Source of the DNA: Xanthomonas indica
GTDB taxonomy: Bacteria > Pseudomonadota > Gammaproteobacteria > Xanthomonadales > Xanthomonadaceae
NCBI RefSeq assembly: GCF_040529045.1
Contig: NZ_CP131914.1
Span: forward strand, 2,402,501-2,466,500
Length of the DNA stretch: 64,000 nt
Direction: 5' to 3'
Below are positions 1 through 9,389 of this stretch, in pieces. The notes under the pieces are model-generated. The model ran no database searches, was not told the origin of the DNA, and saw nothing but the letters and a program-made list of their open reading frames with translations. Numbering within the stretch: position 1 is the stretch's first letter; every line of letters begins with the position of its first letter. Both the position numbers and the translations under genes were made by a program.

Positions 1-1
1 G

Positions 2-1162
2 CTGCACCTGGTCGCCGGCGTCAGCTACTACAAGGCGGCGGTGCCACCGCGCATCGTCATCGACGAGTACGCCATCGATGCCGAGACCGCCGCGCTGCTG
101 GACAGCGTGTACCTGCATGGCCTGGGCGAGTTCGCCTATCGCAACGGCCTGGACCTGCGCGGGCGCATCCGCTTCCCGGCCGCCGAGGCCGGCGCGGCCG
201 ATGCGGCGGCGCTGGGCCTGCGCGACCGGGCCCTGGTGGCGATCGGCGGCGGCAAGGATTCGCTGGTCAGCATCGAGGCCTTGCGCGCGGCCGGCGTGGC
301 GCAGACCGTGACCTGGATCGGCGGCTCGCAGCTGATCCGCGCCTGCGCCGAGCGCACCGGGCTGCCGACCTTGAACATCGGTCGCACGCTGGCGCCGGAA
401 CTGTTCGAACTGAACCGGCAGGGCGCGTGGAACGGGCATATCCCGGTGACCGCGGTGAACTCGGCGATCCTGGTGTTCGCCGCGGTGCTGCACGACGCCG
501 GCCAGGTGGTGTTCTCCAACGAGCACTCGGCCAGCTACGGCAGCCAGATCGCCGGCACCGGCGAGGTCAACCACCAGTGGTCCAAGGGCTGGGCCTTCGA
601 GCAGGCGTTCGGTGCCCAGGTGCAGCGCTACGTGGCCGCGGACCTGCACTATTACTCGTTGCTGCGCCCGCTGTCGGAACTGGCGGTGGCGCGGCAGTTC
701 GCCAAGACCGACCACTACGACGCGCATTTCTCCAGCTGCAACCGCAATTTCCACATTCTCGGCGAGCGTCCGGCGCACCGCTGGTGCGGGGTCTGCCCGA
801 AGTGCCATTTCGTGTTTCTGGCGCTGGCGCCGTTCATGCCCAAGACGCGGCTGGTGCGCATCTTCGGCCGCAACCTGCTCGACGATGCCGGCCAGGCCGG
901 TGGCTTCGATGCGCTGCTGGAGTTCCAGGACCACAAACCATTCGAGTGCGTCGGCGAAGGCCGCGAATCGCGTGCGGCGATGGCCGCGCTGGCGGCGCGT
1001 GCGGAATGGAAGGAGGACGCGCTGGTGGCGCGCTTCATCCGCGAGATCCAGCCGCAGCTCGACCCGGCCGACCTGCGCGTGGAGCCGTTGCTGGAACTGG
1101 ACGCGCAGCACCGCATCCCGGCCGACCTGTGGGAACGCGTGCGTGCGAATTTCGCAGCTTGA
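2..1162 (+). CDS. murL: UDP-MurNAc-L-Ala-L-Glu epimerase MurL, 5' end outside window
   Basis: MurL epimerises the terminal L-Glu of UDP-MurNAc-L-Ala-L-Glu to D-Glu in an ATP-dependent reaction, replacing glutamate racemase plus classical MurD in Xanthomonas. The reading frame is open to the first bases of the window ([19 protein letters not shown]), so the true start lies upstream and the GTG at 41 is internal. Seen here are a nucleotide-binding-like GGGKDS loop and a Cys/His patch, [12 protein letters not shown], near residue 255 of the visible part. The gene overlaps murD2 by 20 bp, which indicates translational coupling. Assignment rests on recognised family features and on the partner gene. 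Confidence 0.88.
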   Translation: MHLVAGVSYYKAAVPPRIVIDEYAIDAETAALLDSVYLHGLGEFAYRNGLDLRGRIRFPAAEAGAADAAALGLRDRALVAIGGGKDSLVSIEALRAAGVAQTVTWIGGSQLIRACAERTGLPTLNIGRTLAPELFELNRQGAWNGHIPVTAVNSAILVFAAVLHDAGQVVFSNEHSASYGSQIAGTGEVNHQWSKGWAFEQAFGAQVQRYVAADLHYYSLLRPLSELAVARQFAKTDHYDAHFSSCNRNFHILGERPAHRWCGVCPKCHFVFLALAPFMPKTRLVRIFGRNLLDDAGQAGGFDALLEFQDHKPFECVGEGRESRAAMAALAARAEWKEDALVARFIREIQPQLDPADLRVEPLLELDAQHRIPADLWERVRANFAA

Positions 1163-2585
1163 GGCGCAGCGCGTCGCGTTGTGGGGCTGGGGTCGCGAGG
1201 GCCGTGCGGCGTATGCCGCGGTGCGTGGCTGGGAATCGGGAGACGGAATCGGGAAAGCGCGACGCGCGCTGCCGCTGACGGTGTTCTGTTCGGCTGACGA
1301 GGCGGCGGAGATCGCCGCCTTGCACGATCCCGACCTGCACGTGGACACCGAGGCCAGCGCCGAGCGCCTGGCCGCGTTCGATGTCGTGATCAAGTCGCCC
1401 GGGATCAGTCCGTATCGACCCGAGGCACAGGCTGCCGCCGCGCGCGGCACGCGCTTCATCGGCGGCACCGCGCTGTGGTTTGCCGAGCACGCCGGCGCGG
1501 ACGGGGTGGTGCCCGGCAGCGTCTGCGTCACCGGCACCAAGGGCAAGAGCACCACCACCGCGCTGCTGGCGCACCTGCTGCGCGCCGGCGGCCACCGCAC
1601 CGGCCTGGTCGGCAACATCGGCGTGCCGCTGCTGGAAGTGCTGGCGCCTACGCCGCCGCCGCAGTACTGGGCGATCGAACTGTCCAGCTACCAGACCGGC
1701 GATGTCGCCCGCAGCGGCGCGCGGCCGCAGCTGGCGCTGGTGCTGAACCTGTTTCCCGAGCATCTGGACTGGCACGGCAGCCAGGCGCGCTATATCGCCG
1801 ACAAGCTCGAGCTGGTGACGCACGCGCGGCCGCGCATCGCCCTGCTCAATGCCGCCGATCCGCAGCTGGCCAGCCTGCAACTGCCCGACAGCGAGGTGCG
1901 CTGGTTCAACCGCGAGGACGGCTGGCACATGCGCGGCGAGGTGGTCTATCGCGGCGATACGGCGGTGTACGACAGCGCGCAGGCGCCGTTGCCGGGCCGG
2001 CACAACCGCGGCAACCTGTGCGCGGTGCTGGCCGCGATCGAGGCGCTGGGCCTGGACGCGGCGGCGCTGGCGCCGGCGGCCGATCGCTTCCGGCCGTTGC
2101 CGAACCGGCTGCAGACCCTGGGCACGCGCGACGGCGTGACCTATGTGAACGATTCGATCAGCACCACGCCGCATGCCAGCCTTGCCGCGCTGGAGTGCTT
2201 CCGCGGGCGGCGCATCGCACTGCTGGTCGGCGGCCACGACCGCGGCCTGGACTGGCAGGATTTCGCCGCGCACATGCGCGATGGCGGTGCACCGCTGGAG
2301 ATCGTCACCCTGGGCGCAAACGGCCCGCGCATCCATGCGTTGCTGGCGCCGCTGGCCGCCGACGCCGACGCCGGCTTCGGCCTGCATGCCGCGGCCGACC
2401 TGGCGGAAGCGGTGGCGCTGGCGCGCACGGCGCTGGGCGAGCAGGGCGGCGTGGTGCTGCTGTCGCCCGGTGCGCCCAGCTTCGGCGCCTACCGCGACTA
2501 CGTGGCGCGCGGCCGCCATTTCGCCGCGCTGGCCGGCTTCGACCCGGACGCGATCAGCGCCATTCCGGGGTTGGGTATCGCCTGA
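1143..2585 (+). CDS. murD2: UDP-MurNAc-L-alanine--L-glutamate ligase MurD2
   Basis: This Mur ligase adds L-Glu (not D-Glu) to UDP-MurNAc-L-Ala; MurL then epimerises the product. The ATP-binding loop [14 protein letters not shown], the central-domain ELSSYQ motif and the C-terminal domain are intact over 480 residues. The chosen start is the GTG at 1143 ([17 protein letters not shown]), which lies inside the 3' end of murL; the open frame extends further up but only through murL sequence. Residues about 30-38 are encoded by a GGGAATCGGG-type stretch (1230-1256) resembling the local intergenic repeats, which may be a small insertion. Cytoplasmic. Confidence 0.9.
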   Translation: MRISQLEAQRVALWGWGREGRAAYAAVRGWESGDGIGKARRALPLTVFCSADEAAEIAALHDPDLHVDTEASAERLAAFDVVIKSPGISPYRPEAQAAAARGTRFIGGTALWFAEHAGADGVVPGSVCVTGTKGKSTTTALLAHLLRAGGHRTGLVGNIGVPLLEVLAPTPPPQYWAIELSSYQTGDVARSGARPQLALVLNLFPEHLDWHGSQARYIADKLELVTHARPRIALLNAADPQLASLQLPDSEVRWFNREDGWHMRGEVVYRGDTAVYDSAQAPLPGRHNRGNLCAVLAAIEALGLDAAALAPAADRFRPLPNRLQTLGTRDGVTYVNDSISTTPHASLAALECFRGRRIALLVGGHDRGLDWQDFAAHMRDGGAPLEIVTLGANGPRIHALLAPLAADADAGFGLHAAADLAEAVALARTALGEQGGVVLLSPGAPSFGAYRDYVARGRHFAALAGFDPDAISAIPGLGIA

Positions 2586-2835
2586 ATCGCAGCGCGGCAT
2601 CGGCGCACGCGCTGCGCTGGTGTCGCGCTGTCCGCCGCGAGTGCTGCGCGTTGCGATGCGTGGGCCCTGGCCTGGCATGCGTGCTGCGGAAAGAACCTGC
2701 CCGGAAGCGGCCGCCGGGCCGCCACGCGACGGCGCTGTGCGCCTTGTCCCAGAGCCATCGCCGGCCGCAGTCGTCCTCACCTCGACGTGCATGGCTCGCT
2801 CTAGACTGCCGCCTGGTTCCCATGTGAGAAGGGCG

Positions 2836-3639
2836 ATGCGCACACGTTCGATGATGCGGTGGACCGGTTTGCTCGGGCTGGCCTTGGCGCTGCCGCTGCC
2901 GGCCTTGGCGGCGATGCAGGCCAAGCCGGTGGAGTGGCAGGTCGGCAAGGACAGTTTCAGCGGCGTGCTGGTCTACGACGATGCCGAGCACGAGAAGCGC
3001 CCCGGCCTGGTGATGGTGCCGAACTGGCGCGGCGTCAACGACTCCGCGGTGGAGAAGGCCAAGCGCCTGGCCGGCGACGACTACGTGGTGCTGGTGGCCG
3101 ACGTCTACGGCAAGGGCAAGCGACCGGCCAACGACACCGAGGCCGGGCAGTTCGCCGGCGCGTTGAAGAAGGATCCGGCCACGCTGCGCGCGCGGGCGTT
3201 GGCGGCCGTGGCGGCGCTGAAGGCGCAGGTGGGCAAGGCGCCGCTGGATCCGGCCCGGATCGGCGCGGTGGGCTTCTGCTTCGGCGGCACCACGGTGCTG
3301 GAACTGGTCCGTGCCGGTGCGCCGCTGGCCGGGGTGGTGAGCCTCCACGGTGGCCTAGCCACCGCCGCCCCGGCGGCCGCGGGCAGCGCCAAGGCACCGG
3401 TGCTGGTGCTCAACGGCGCCGACGACAAGAGCGTGAGCCGCGACGACATCGTCGCCTTCGAGCAGGAGATGAACCGCGCCGGCGCCGACTGGCAGTTCGT
3501 CAACTTCAGCGGTGCCGTGCACTGCTTCGCCGAAGCCGATGCCAACAGCCCGCCGGGCTGCCAATACAACCCCCGCGCCGCCAAGCGTGCCTATCGCATG
3601 CTTGAGGACTTTTTCGAGGAGCGGTTCGGGCGGGAGTAG
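2836..3639 (+). CDS. Exported dienelactone hydrolase family protein
   Basis: An alpha/beta hydrolase of the dienelactone hydrolase family, 267 residues. An N-terminal signal peptide (MRTRSMMRWTGLLGLALALP, then an ALA-A cleavage site) points to the periplasm. The nucleophile motif is GFCFGG, with a Cys in the elbow as in classical dienelactone hydrolases; the acid lies in NGADD and the histidine in GAVHCF. The ATG at 2836 follows a GAGAAGGG ribosome site; the frame is open further upstream but without family-like sequence. The substrate is unknown, and no pathway partner lies next to it. Confidence 0.8.
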   Translation: MRTRSMMRWTGLLGLALALPLPALAAMQAKPVEWQVGKDSFSGVLVYDDAEHEKRPGLVMVPNWRGVNDSAVEKAKRLAGDDYVVLVADVYGKGKRPANDTEAGQFAGALKKDPATLRARALAAVAALKAQVGKAPLDPARIGAVGFCFGGTTVLELVRAGAPLAGVVSLHGGLATAAPAAAGSAKAPVLVLNGADDKSVSRDDIVAFEQEMNRAGADWQFVNFSGAVHCFAEADANSPPGCQYNPRAAKRAYRMLEDFFEERFGRE

Positions 3640-3687
3640 GGAGGTGCCTCCGGGATTCGGGAGGTGCCTCGCGCAGCGCGCTTGGCG

Positions 3688-3831
3688 GGATTGGGGATTG
3701 GCAAAAGCGATGGGTCGCGCTTTGCCAATTCCACTGTGGTAGCCAGGCGCAACGCGTATGCGCCGCTGACTCGGGCGGATGAGTCCGCAACACGTCAGGT
3801 GTCACGAATCGCTTTGACCAATCCCCAATCC
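3688..3831. repeat. 144-bp element with 22-nt terminal inverted arms
   Basis: The arms are 3688-3709 (GGATTGGGGATTGGCAAAAG and on) and 3810-3831; they are reverse complements at 20 of 22 positions. The element lies between the dienelactone hydrolase gene and the Cdd1-like gene. A 12-nt direct repeat, GGGAGGTGCCTC, starts just upstream at 3639 and again at 3659. The arms belong to the same GGGATTGGGGATT family seen in several other gaps of this window. Confidence 0.6.
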
Positions 3832-3882
3832 CTCCGGCGCGCGGTAGGGCGCCGATGGCGGCCAAACGGGCCTAATGAGCCC

Positions 3883-4146
3883 TTACGATGTCTTGGAGGA
3901 GCGCTTGAGTAAGTGCGCCTGCGCCGCGGCGATGGCGCCGTCCATGGCCGCGCGCGCTTGCGGGCTGTTGCGCCAGCAGGTGGAGCCGAGCAGCGCCGCA
4001 GCCTGTTCAGTGAGTTGCCGTGCATCGCAGGCAGCTAGCGCCTGCAGCGAATGCACGCCCAATTGTTCCAGGCGCGCGACCACGGTGGGGCCGACGCCTT
4101 TCACCGCCAGCAGCACGGCACGGTCCTCGGCGTTAAAGGCGATCAT
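3883..4146 (-). CDS. Cdd1-like helix-hairpin-helix protein
   Basis: A small protein of 87 residues. The central motif AVKGVGPTVVARLEQLGV is a helix-hairpin-helix of the kind found in Cdd1 ('pathogenicity locus') family proteins, probably contacting nucleic acid. The start chosen is the ATG whose complement is 4144-4146; the open frame runs on into ispB but the upstream part is an out-of-frame shadow. It begins 13 bp after the ispB stop on the same strand, so the two are probably co-transcribed. Function is not established; the family name does not prove a role in virulence. Confidence 0.6.
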   Translation of the reverse strand: MIAFNAEDRAVLLAVKGVGPTVVARLEQLGVHSLQALAACDARQLTEQAAALLGSTCWRNSPQARAAMDGAIAAAQAHLLKRSSKTS

Positions 4147-4159
4147 GCCCGCGCAGCGA

Positions 4160-5158
4160 TCAATGTCTGCGTTCGACCGCGTAACGCGCCAGCCCGCGCA
4201 GGGCGGCCACGGCCTCGTTCTCCGGCAGGCCGTCCAGGGCGCGCTCGGCGGCGGCGGCGTAGTCGGCCGCGCGGCGGCGGCTGTAGTCGATGCCGCCGCT
4301 GGCCTCGATCGCCGCCAGCACCTCCGGCATCGCGCTGGCGTCGCCCTGTTCGACGATCTGGCGCAGGCGCGCGCGGGTGGCGTCGTCGGCATGCGCCATG
4401 GCGTGGATCAGCGGCAGCGTGGCCTTGCCCTCGGCCAGGTCGTCGCCCAGGTTCTTGCCCAGGTCGGCGGCGTCGGCGGTGTAGTCGAGCACGTCGTCGG
4501 CGATCTGGAATGCATAGCCCAGCTGCATGCCGTAGTCGTACAGGCGCTCCTGCACGTCCTCGCTGGCGCCGGAGGCCAACGCGCCGAGGCGGGTGCCGGC
4601 GGCGAACAACACCGCGGTCTTGCGCTCGATCACGCGCAGGTAGGCGGCCTCGTCGGTGTCCGGGTTGTGCACGTGCAGCAGCTGCAACACCTCGCCCTCG
4701 GCGATGCGGTTGGTGGTGTCGGCCAGCAGGCGCATCACCGCCATGCTGTCCAGCTCCACCATCAGCTGGAAGCTGCGCGAATACAGGAAGTCGCCGACCA
4801 GGACGCTGGGCGCGTTGCCCCACAGGGCGTTGGCGGTGCTGCGGCCACGGCGCAGGTCCGATTCGTCCACCACGTCGTCGTGCAGCAGGGTCGAGGTGTG
4901 GATGAATTCGATGATCGCCGCCAACTGGTGCTGCATCGGCCCGCCGGCGCCGCAGGCGCGGCCGGCCAGCACCACCAGCATCGGCCGCAGGCGCTTGCCG
5001 CCGGCGGAGACGATGTGGTCGGCGATCTGGTTGATCAGCACGACGTCCGACGCCAGGCGGCGGCGGATCAGGGCGTCCACCGCGGCCATGTCCGGCGCGG
5101 CGAGCATCTGGATCTGGGGCAGGCCCAGGGCGGGGCTGAGGGATTCGGCGATGCTCAT
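4160..5158 (-). CDS. ispB: Octaprenyl (polyprenyl) diphosphate synthase
   Basis: A trans-type polyprenyl diphosphate synthase that builds the side chain of ubiquinone from isopentenyl diphosphate. Both aspartate-rich motifs are present, LLHDDVVDESDLRRG (about residue 90) and IADDVLDYTAD (about residue 220), with the GGKRLRPMLV motif near residue 55. At 332 residues the length fits the family. The ATG at 5158 (MSIAESLSPAL) was preferred over the longer open frame because the upstream residues look like non-coding sequence. Followed closely by the Cdd1-like gene. Confidence 0.92.
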   Translation of the reverse strand: MSIAESLSPALGLPQIQMLAAPDMAAVDALIRRRLASDVVLINQIADHIVSAGGKRLRPMLVVLAGRACGAGGPMQHQLAAIIEFIHTSTLLHDDVVDESDLRRGRSTANALWGNAPSVLVGDFLYSRSFQLMVELDSMAVMRLLADTTNRIAEGEVLQLLHVHNPDTDEAAYLRVIERKTAVLFAAGTRLGALASGASEDVQERLYDYGMQLGYAFQIADDVLDYTADAADLGKNLGDDLAEGKATLPLIHAMAHADDATRARLRQIVEQGDASAMPEVLAAIEASGGIDYSRRRAADYAAAAERALDGLPENEAVAALRGLARYAVERRH

Positions 5159-5438
5159 GCGGACAGGACTGGAAACGTGCGCAAAGTATAGGCTGCGCGG
5201 CCACATCCGTCCCGCTGTGGGCCGGGGCAGGGGGCGGAGGGCTTGCCACGCCTGGGTCCGCGCGCCCTGTGGCCGCGCCCCGGCAGGATTCCGACAGGCC
5301 AATACGGCGTTTTCCGGGGTGCCAGCGGGCGCCTGGCGCAGGCCGCTCCAGCCCGGCGATGTTAGGATTGCTCCCCGAAATCTTCTTTACCGCTCTGCGC
5401 GCCCCCCCGGCCGCGGAGACCCCAGACGGAAGCAGCTC

Positions 5439-5966
5439 ATGGCCCGCGGCATCAACAAAGTCATCCTCGTCGGCAACCTCGGCAACGATCCCGACACCAA
5501 GTACACCCAGGCCGGCATGGCCATCACCCGGATCAGCCTGGCGACCACCAGCGTGCGCAAGGACCGCGACGGCAACCAGCAGGAACGCACCGAGTGGCAC
5601 CGCGTCGTGTTCTTCGGAAAGCTTGGCGAGATCGCCGGCGAGTACCTGCGCAAAGGCAGCTCGGTCTACGTCGAAGGCTCGATCCGCTACGACAAGTACA
5701 CCGGCCAGGACGGCGTGGAGAAGTACTCCACCGACATCGTCGCCGACGAGATGCAGATGCTCGGCGGCCGCGGCGAGGGCGGTGGCGGCGGCATGGGCGG
5801 TGGCGACCGTCCGCAGCGCTCGGCCCCGCCGCGCCAGGAACGCTCCGGCATGGGCGGTGGTGGCGGTGGCGGTGGCGGGCAGGATTACGCGCCGCGCCGG
5901 CAGCAGCCGGCCCCGCAGCAGTCCGCGCCGATGGACGACTTTGCGGACGACGATATCCCGTTCTGA
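5439..5966 (+). CDS. ssb: Single-stranded DNA-binding protein
   Basis: SSB coats single-stranded DNA in replication, repair and recombination. The N-terminal OB fold (MARGINKVILVGNLGNDP) covers residues 1 to about 110. A long Gly-rich linker with GGGGGGGG runs follows, then the acidic tip MDDFADDDIPF that recruits partner proteins. The protein has 175 residues. It is divergent from ispB, with a 280-bp promoter region between them that shows no gene, and it is followed by a strong terminator. Confidence 0.96.
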   Translation: MARGINKVILVGNLGNDPDTKYTQAGMAITRISLATTSVRKDRDGNQQERTEWHRVVFFGKLGEIAGEYLRKGSSVYVEGSIRYDKYTGQDGVEKYSTDIVADEMQMLGGRGEGGGGGMGGGDRPQRSAPPRQERSGMGGGGGGGGGQDYAPRRQQPAPQQSAPMDDFADDDIPF

Positions 5967-5991
5967 TTCTTAGTGGTTCTGCGATGCAGAC

Positions 5992-6033
5992 AAACCCCGG
6001 TAAGCCAGTGTGCTTGCCGGGGTTTTTCTTTTT
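5992..6033 (+). terminator. Rho-independent terminator of ssb
   Basis: A stem formed by AAACCCCGGTAAGC and GCTTGCCGGGGTTT is followed by TTTTTCTTTTT. It starts 26 bp after the ssb stop. Confidence 0.9.
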
Positions 6034-6294
6034 GCACGAGATATTTTCCTTTCTGCCGGCCTGGGCTCTGTGTTCTGCGCCGAGATGGTGTAAACGATGG
6101 GCGATGGGCATCGGGTGGGCCGACGCGTGCATGCACGCGGCGAGTGCCCCGCTGTTCTCGCCTTCGCCGAATCAGGTTGATCGCCAACGTGGCTTCGCGC
6201 GCCGTCGCTTCGCGCGCCGCCTTTGCGCGGCGTCTCGTGCCGGGTTCATGCTGTCGCTTACGGCAGGCGAGCGTGGCCGGACGGACCAAGCGTC

Positions 6295-6359
6295 GTAGGA
6301 GTGGCTTTAGCCGCGACGGCGTTCCCGGGAAAACCTGTCGCGGCTAAAGCCGCTCCTAC
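6295..6359. repeat. REP palindrome (GTAGGAG type)
   Basis: A near-perfect inverted repeat. The left arm begins GTAGGAGTGGCTTTAGCCGC and the right arm ends GCCGCTCCTAC, with a short loop GTTCCCGGGAAA. It lies in the 800-bp gap between ssb and the catabolic locus. Apart from the ssb terminator, this REP and the operator at 6711, I see nothing coding in 6034-6773. Confidence 0.85.
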
Positions 6360-6710
6360 GAAAAAGCACATCGGCGGCACTCTTCGCCGCACCGCGATCG
6401 TGTCCCATGAATGCGCGTAGCAGCGTGGCGGGGATGCTCTGAAGCTCTCGGTCGCAATCATCATCCCAGTCACCTTGCAGGCCGTCCAGTGCCGTGGGAA
6501 CACGGCTTTACCGGCGTGTCGCCATGCTTCGCTGCGTGGGCATGTCCACACGCATGTCAGCCAGCTCTTCGCTGCATATCTGCTCGGCCACCTCCGTGCG
6601 CCGGCCAAACTCATTACCGTCACGCAGCGATCAGCGCCACAGGCGTTGTGCCCTGCAGCATGGGTTTTCGTGCACCGCGTCTTGCAAAAAAGTCATTCCC
6701 TCCCGTATGG

Positions 6711-6724
6711 TTCAATCGATTGAA
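6711..6724. promoter_or_regulatory. Probable LacI-family operator, left end of locus
   Basis: A perfect 14-bp palindrome, TTCAATCGATTGAA, with the central CG typical of LacI-family operators, lies 50 bp before the first gene of the plus-strand operon. The same sequence with two changes occurs at 15680-15693 beside the LacI gene. Confidence 0.7.
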
Positions 6725-6773
6725 TCGCGGCGATTCGTCAGCGTTTGAGACCGGTTGGGAGGCCGGAAGGTGG

Positions 6774-7673
6774 ATGTCTATCCATTCGATCGGACCGGCG
6801 CCGGCCTCGGGGTTCACGAGGCGAGACGCGCTGCGCATGGCGGTCGCCGGGAGCCTTGGCCTTGGGGCGGCAGCGGGCATGCTGTCGGCGCGTGCTGCTG
6901 GCACGCCGCTCAGGGGCAACCTGAAGCAATCCGTGGCCCGCTGGACGTTTCCGCAGCTGTCGACCGCACAGCTTTGCCAGGTGGTGAAGGGCATGGGGTT
7001 CGCCGCCATCGATCTGGTTGGCCCGAAGGATTGGCCCACGCTCAAGGCGAATGGCGTGTACTGCGCGATGTGCAACGGCGCGGAACTCGGCCTGGACAAG
7101 GGCTTTGCCGGCAGCCAGTTCCACGACGAGCTGGTCGAGCGCTACACGCGGCACATCGACCTGGTGGCCGATGCCGGCTATCGCAACCTCATCTGTTTTT
7201 CCGGCAATCGGAATGGCATGGATCCCCAGGACGGCATGGCTAATGCCGAAGTCGGGCTCAAGCGCATCCTCCGGCATGCCGAGAAGCGCGGGGTCGTGCT
7301 GGTGATGGAGCTGCTGAACTCCAAGGTCGATCATCCCGACTACCTGTGCGACCACTCCGCCTGGGGCGTCGAGCTGTGCCGGCGGATCGGCTCGGACCAT
7401 TTCGGCCTGCTCTACGACATCTACCACATGCAGATCATGGAGGGCGACATCATCGCCACCATCGGCAAGCATCACGCGTTCTTCAAGCATTACCACACCG
7501 CCGGCGTTCCGGGTCGGCACGAGATCGGGGACGCTCAGGAGCTCCACTATCCCGCCATCTGTCGCGCGATCCGCGATACCGGTTTCGACGGCTATCTGGC
7601 GCAGGAGTTCGTTCCTGCGGCACCGGATCCCGTCGGCTCGCTGCGCGAGGCGATCCGCCTCTGCGACGTCTGA
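6774..7673 (+). CDS. Tat-exported TIM-barrel isomerase (hydroxypyruvate isomerase-like)
   Basis: A sugar phosphate isomerase/epimerase family (AP endonuclease 2-like TIM barrel) protein of 299 residues. The N-terminus carries a twin-arginine signal (FTRRDALRMAVAGSLGLGAA), so it should act in the periplasm. Probable metal-site residues sit in VMELLNSK, YDIYHMQ and FKHYHTAG, as in hydroxypyruvate isomerases. The start is the ATG at 6774 behind a GGAGGCCGGAAGG stretch. It heads a four-gene operon with the GMC dehydrogenase, its small subunit and a DUF1080 protein, suggesting it handles the keto-sugar product. The exact substrate is inferred from context only. Confidence 0.8.
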   Translation: MSIHSIGPAPASGFTRRDALRMAVAGSLGLGAAAGMLSARAAGTPLRGNLKQSVARWTFPQLSTAQLCQVVKGMGFAAIDLVGPKDWPTLKANGVYCAMCNGAELGLDKGFAGSQFHDELVERYTRHIDLVADAGYRNLICFSGNRNGMDPQDGMANAEVGLKRILRHAEKRGVVLVMELLNSKVDHPDYLCDHSAWGVELCRRIGSDHFGLLYDIYHMQIMEGDIIATIGKHHAFFKHYHTAGVPGRHEIGDAQELHYPAICRAIRDTGFDGYLAQEFVPAAPDPVGSLREAIRLCDV

Positions 7674-7703
7674 AACGATATCCACCCAGGTGAAGTAGAA
7701 CCC

Positions 7704-9389
7704 ATGGCAGACAATCATTACGACGCCATCGTCGTCGGCTCGGGAATCAGTGGCGGTTGGGCGGCGAAGGAACTGACCGAGAAGGGGCTCAAGGTCCTGA
7801 TGCTGGAACGCGGACGCAACATCGAGCACGTCAAGGACTACGTCAACGCGATGAAGGAGGCGTGGGATTTCCCGCACCGCAACCGCCCGACCCAGGCGAT
7901 GAAGGCCGCTTATCCGGTGCTGATGCGCGACTACGGCCTGGTCGAGAACCTGCAGGGAATGTGGGCCAACGAACAGGAATCGCCCTACACCGAGATCAAG
8001 CGGTTCGACTGGTTCCGCGGCTATCACGTGGGTGGCCGCTCGCTGATGTGGGGACGGCAGAGCTATCGCCTGTCAGACCTGGATTTCGAGGCGAACCTCA
8101 AGGACGGCATCGCCACCGATTGGCCGATCCGGTACGCCGACATCGCTCCGTGGTACGACCACGTGGAGAAGTTCGCCGGCATCGCCGGCACGCGCGAAGG
8201 ACTGGACGTGTTGCCGGACGGCGAGTTCCTGCCGCCGATCCCGTTGAACATCGTCGAGAAGGACGTCGCCGCGCGGATCAAGAAGGCCTTTGGCGGCACC
8301 AGGCACCTGATCCACTCGCGCACCGCGAACATCACCCAGCCCAAGGTCGAGCAGGGCCGCGTCAACTGCCAGTATCGCAACAAGTGCATTCTGGGCTGTC
8401 CTTTCGGCGCTTACTTCTCGACCCAGGCGGCCACGCTGCCGGCGGCCATGAAGACGGGCAACCTGACCTTGCGGCCGTTCTCGATCGTCAAGGAGGTGCT
8501 CTACGACAAGGACCGCAAGCGTGCGCGCGGCGTGGAGATCATCGACGCCGAGAGCGGGCAGACCTACCAGTACACGGCCAGTGTCATCTTCCTCAACGCG
8601 TCCTCCTTCAACTCGACCTGGCTGCTGATGAACTCGGCCACCGATGTCTGGGACGGCGGCCTCGGGTCCTCGTCCGGCGAGCTCGGGCACAACGTGATGG
8701 ACCATCATTTCGGCGCCGGCGCCTCTGGCCGGGTCGAGGGCTACGACGACAAGTACTACTTCGGCCGGCGTCCCTGCGGCTTTTACGTGCCGCGGTTCCG
8801 CAACGTCGCCAGCGACAAGCGCGGCTACCTGCGCGGCTTCGGCTATCAGGGCGGCGCGAGCCGCACCGGCTGGTCGCGCGAGATCGCCGAACTGAACATC
8901 GGCGCCGACCTGAAGGAAGCGCTGACCGTGCCGGGCGACTGGCGCATCGGCATGACCGGGTTCGGCGAAATGCTGCCGCACCACGGCAACACGATTCGCC
9001 TGGACCCGCAGCGCAAGGACAAATGGGGGTTGCCGGTGCTGGCGATGGACGTGGCGATGCGCGAGAACGAAAAGGCCATGCGCAAGGACATGGCCGCCGA
9101 TGCCGCCGAGATGCTGGAGGCGGCCGGGGTCAAGGACGTGAAGATGCACGATGCCGACTATGCGCCGGGCAAGGGCATCCACGAGATGGGTACCGCGCGC
9201 ATGGGCCGCGACCGCACGAACTCCGTGCTGAACCAGTACAACCAGGTGTGGGATGCGCCGAACGTCTACGTGACCGACGGCGCCTGCATGACCTCCAGCG
9301 CCTGCGTCAATCCCTCGCTGACCTACATGGCGCTGACCGCACGTGCCGCCGATCATGCCGTGCGCGAACTGAAAGCGGGGAACCTGTGA
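7704..9389 (+). CDS. GMC-family FAD dehydrogenase, large subunit (glucoside 3-dehydrogenase-like)
   Basis: A 561-residue GMC oxidoreductase. The FAD-binding GSGISGGWAAKEL motif lies at residues 12-24 and the C-terminal active-site region contains HEMGTARMG and CVNPSLTYMA. Three cysteines at 222, 228 and 232 (C-x5-C-x3-C) match the spacing I recall for the 3Fe-4S ligands of bacterial FAD glucose dehydrogenase catalytic subunits. There is no signal peptide of its own, so it probably crosses the membrane bound to the Tat-exported small subunit encoded next, whose start overlaps this stop (TGATG). With that subunit and the cytochrome c at 11043 it could form a glucoside 3-dehydrogenase; the substrate is inferred. 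Confidence 0.87.
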   Translation: MADNHYDAIVVGSGISGGWAAKELTEKGLKVLMLERGRNIEHVKDYVNAMKEAWDFPHRNRPTQAMKAAYPVLMRDYGLVENLQGMWANEQESPYTEIKRFDWFRGYHVGGRSLMWGRQSYRLSDLDFEANLKDGIATDWPIRYADIAPWYDHVEKFAGIAGTREGLDVLPDGEFLPPIPLNIVEKDVAARIKKAFGGTRHLIHSRTANITQPKVEQGRVNCQYRNKCILGCPFGAYFSTQAATLPAAMKTGNLTLRPFSIVKEVLYDKDRKRARGVEIIDAESGQTYQYTASVIFLNASSFNSTWLLMNSATDVWDGGLGSSSGELGHNVMDHHFGAGASGRVEGYDDKYYFGRRPCGFYVPRFRNVASDKRGYLRGFGYQGGASRTGWSREIAELNIGADLKEALTVPGDWRIGMTGFGEMLPHHGNTIRLDPQRKDKWGLPVLAMDVAMRENEKAMRKDMAADAAEMLEAAGVKDVKMHDADYAPGKGIHEMGTARMGRDRTNSVLNQYNQVWDAPNVYVTDGACMTSSACVNPSLTYMALTARAADHAVRELKAGNL

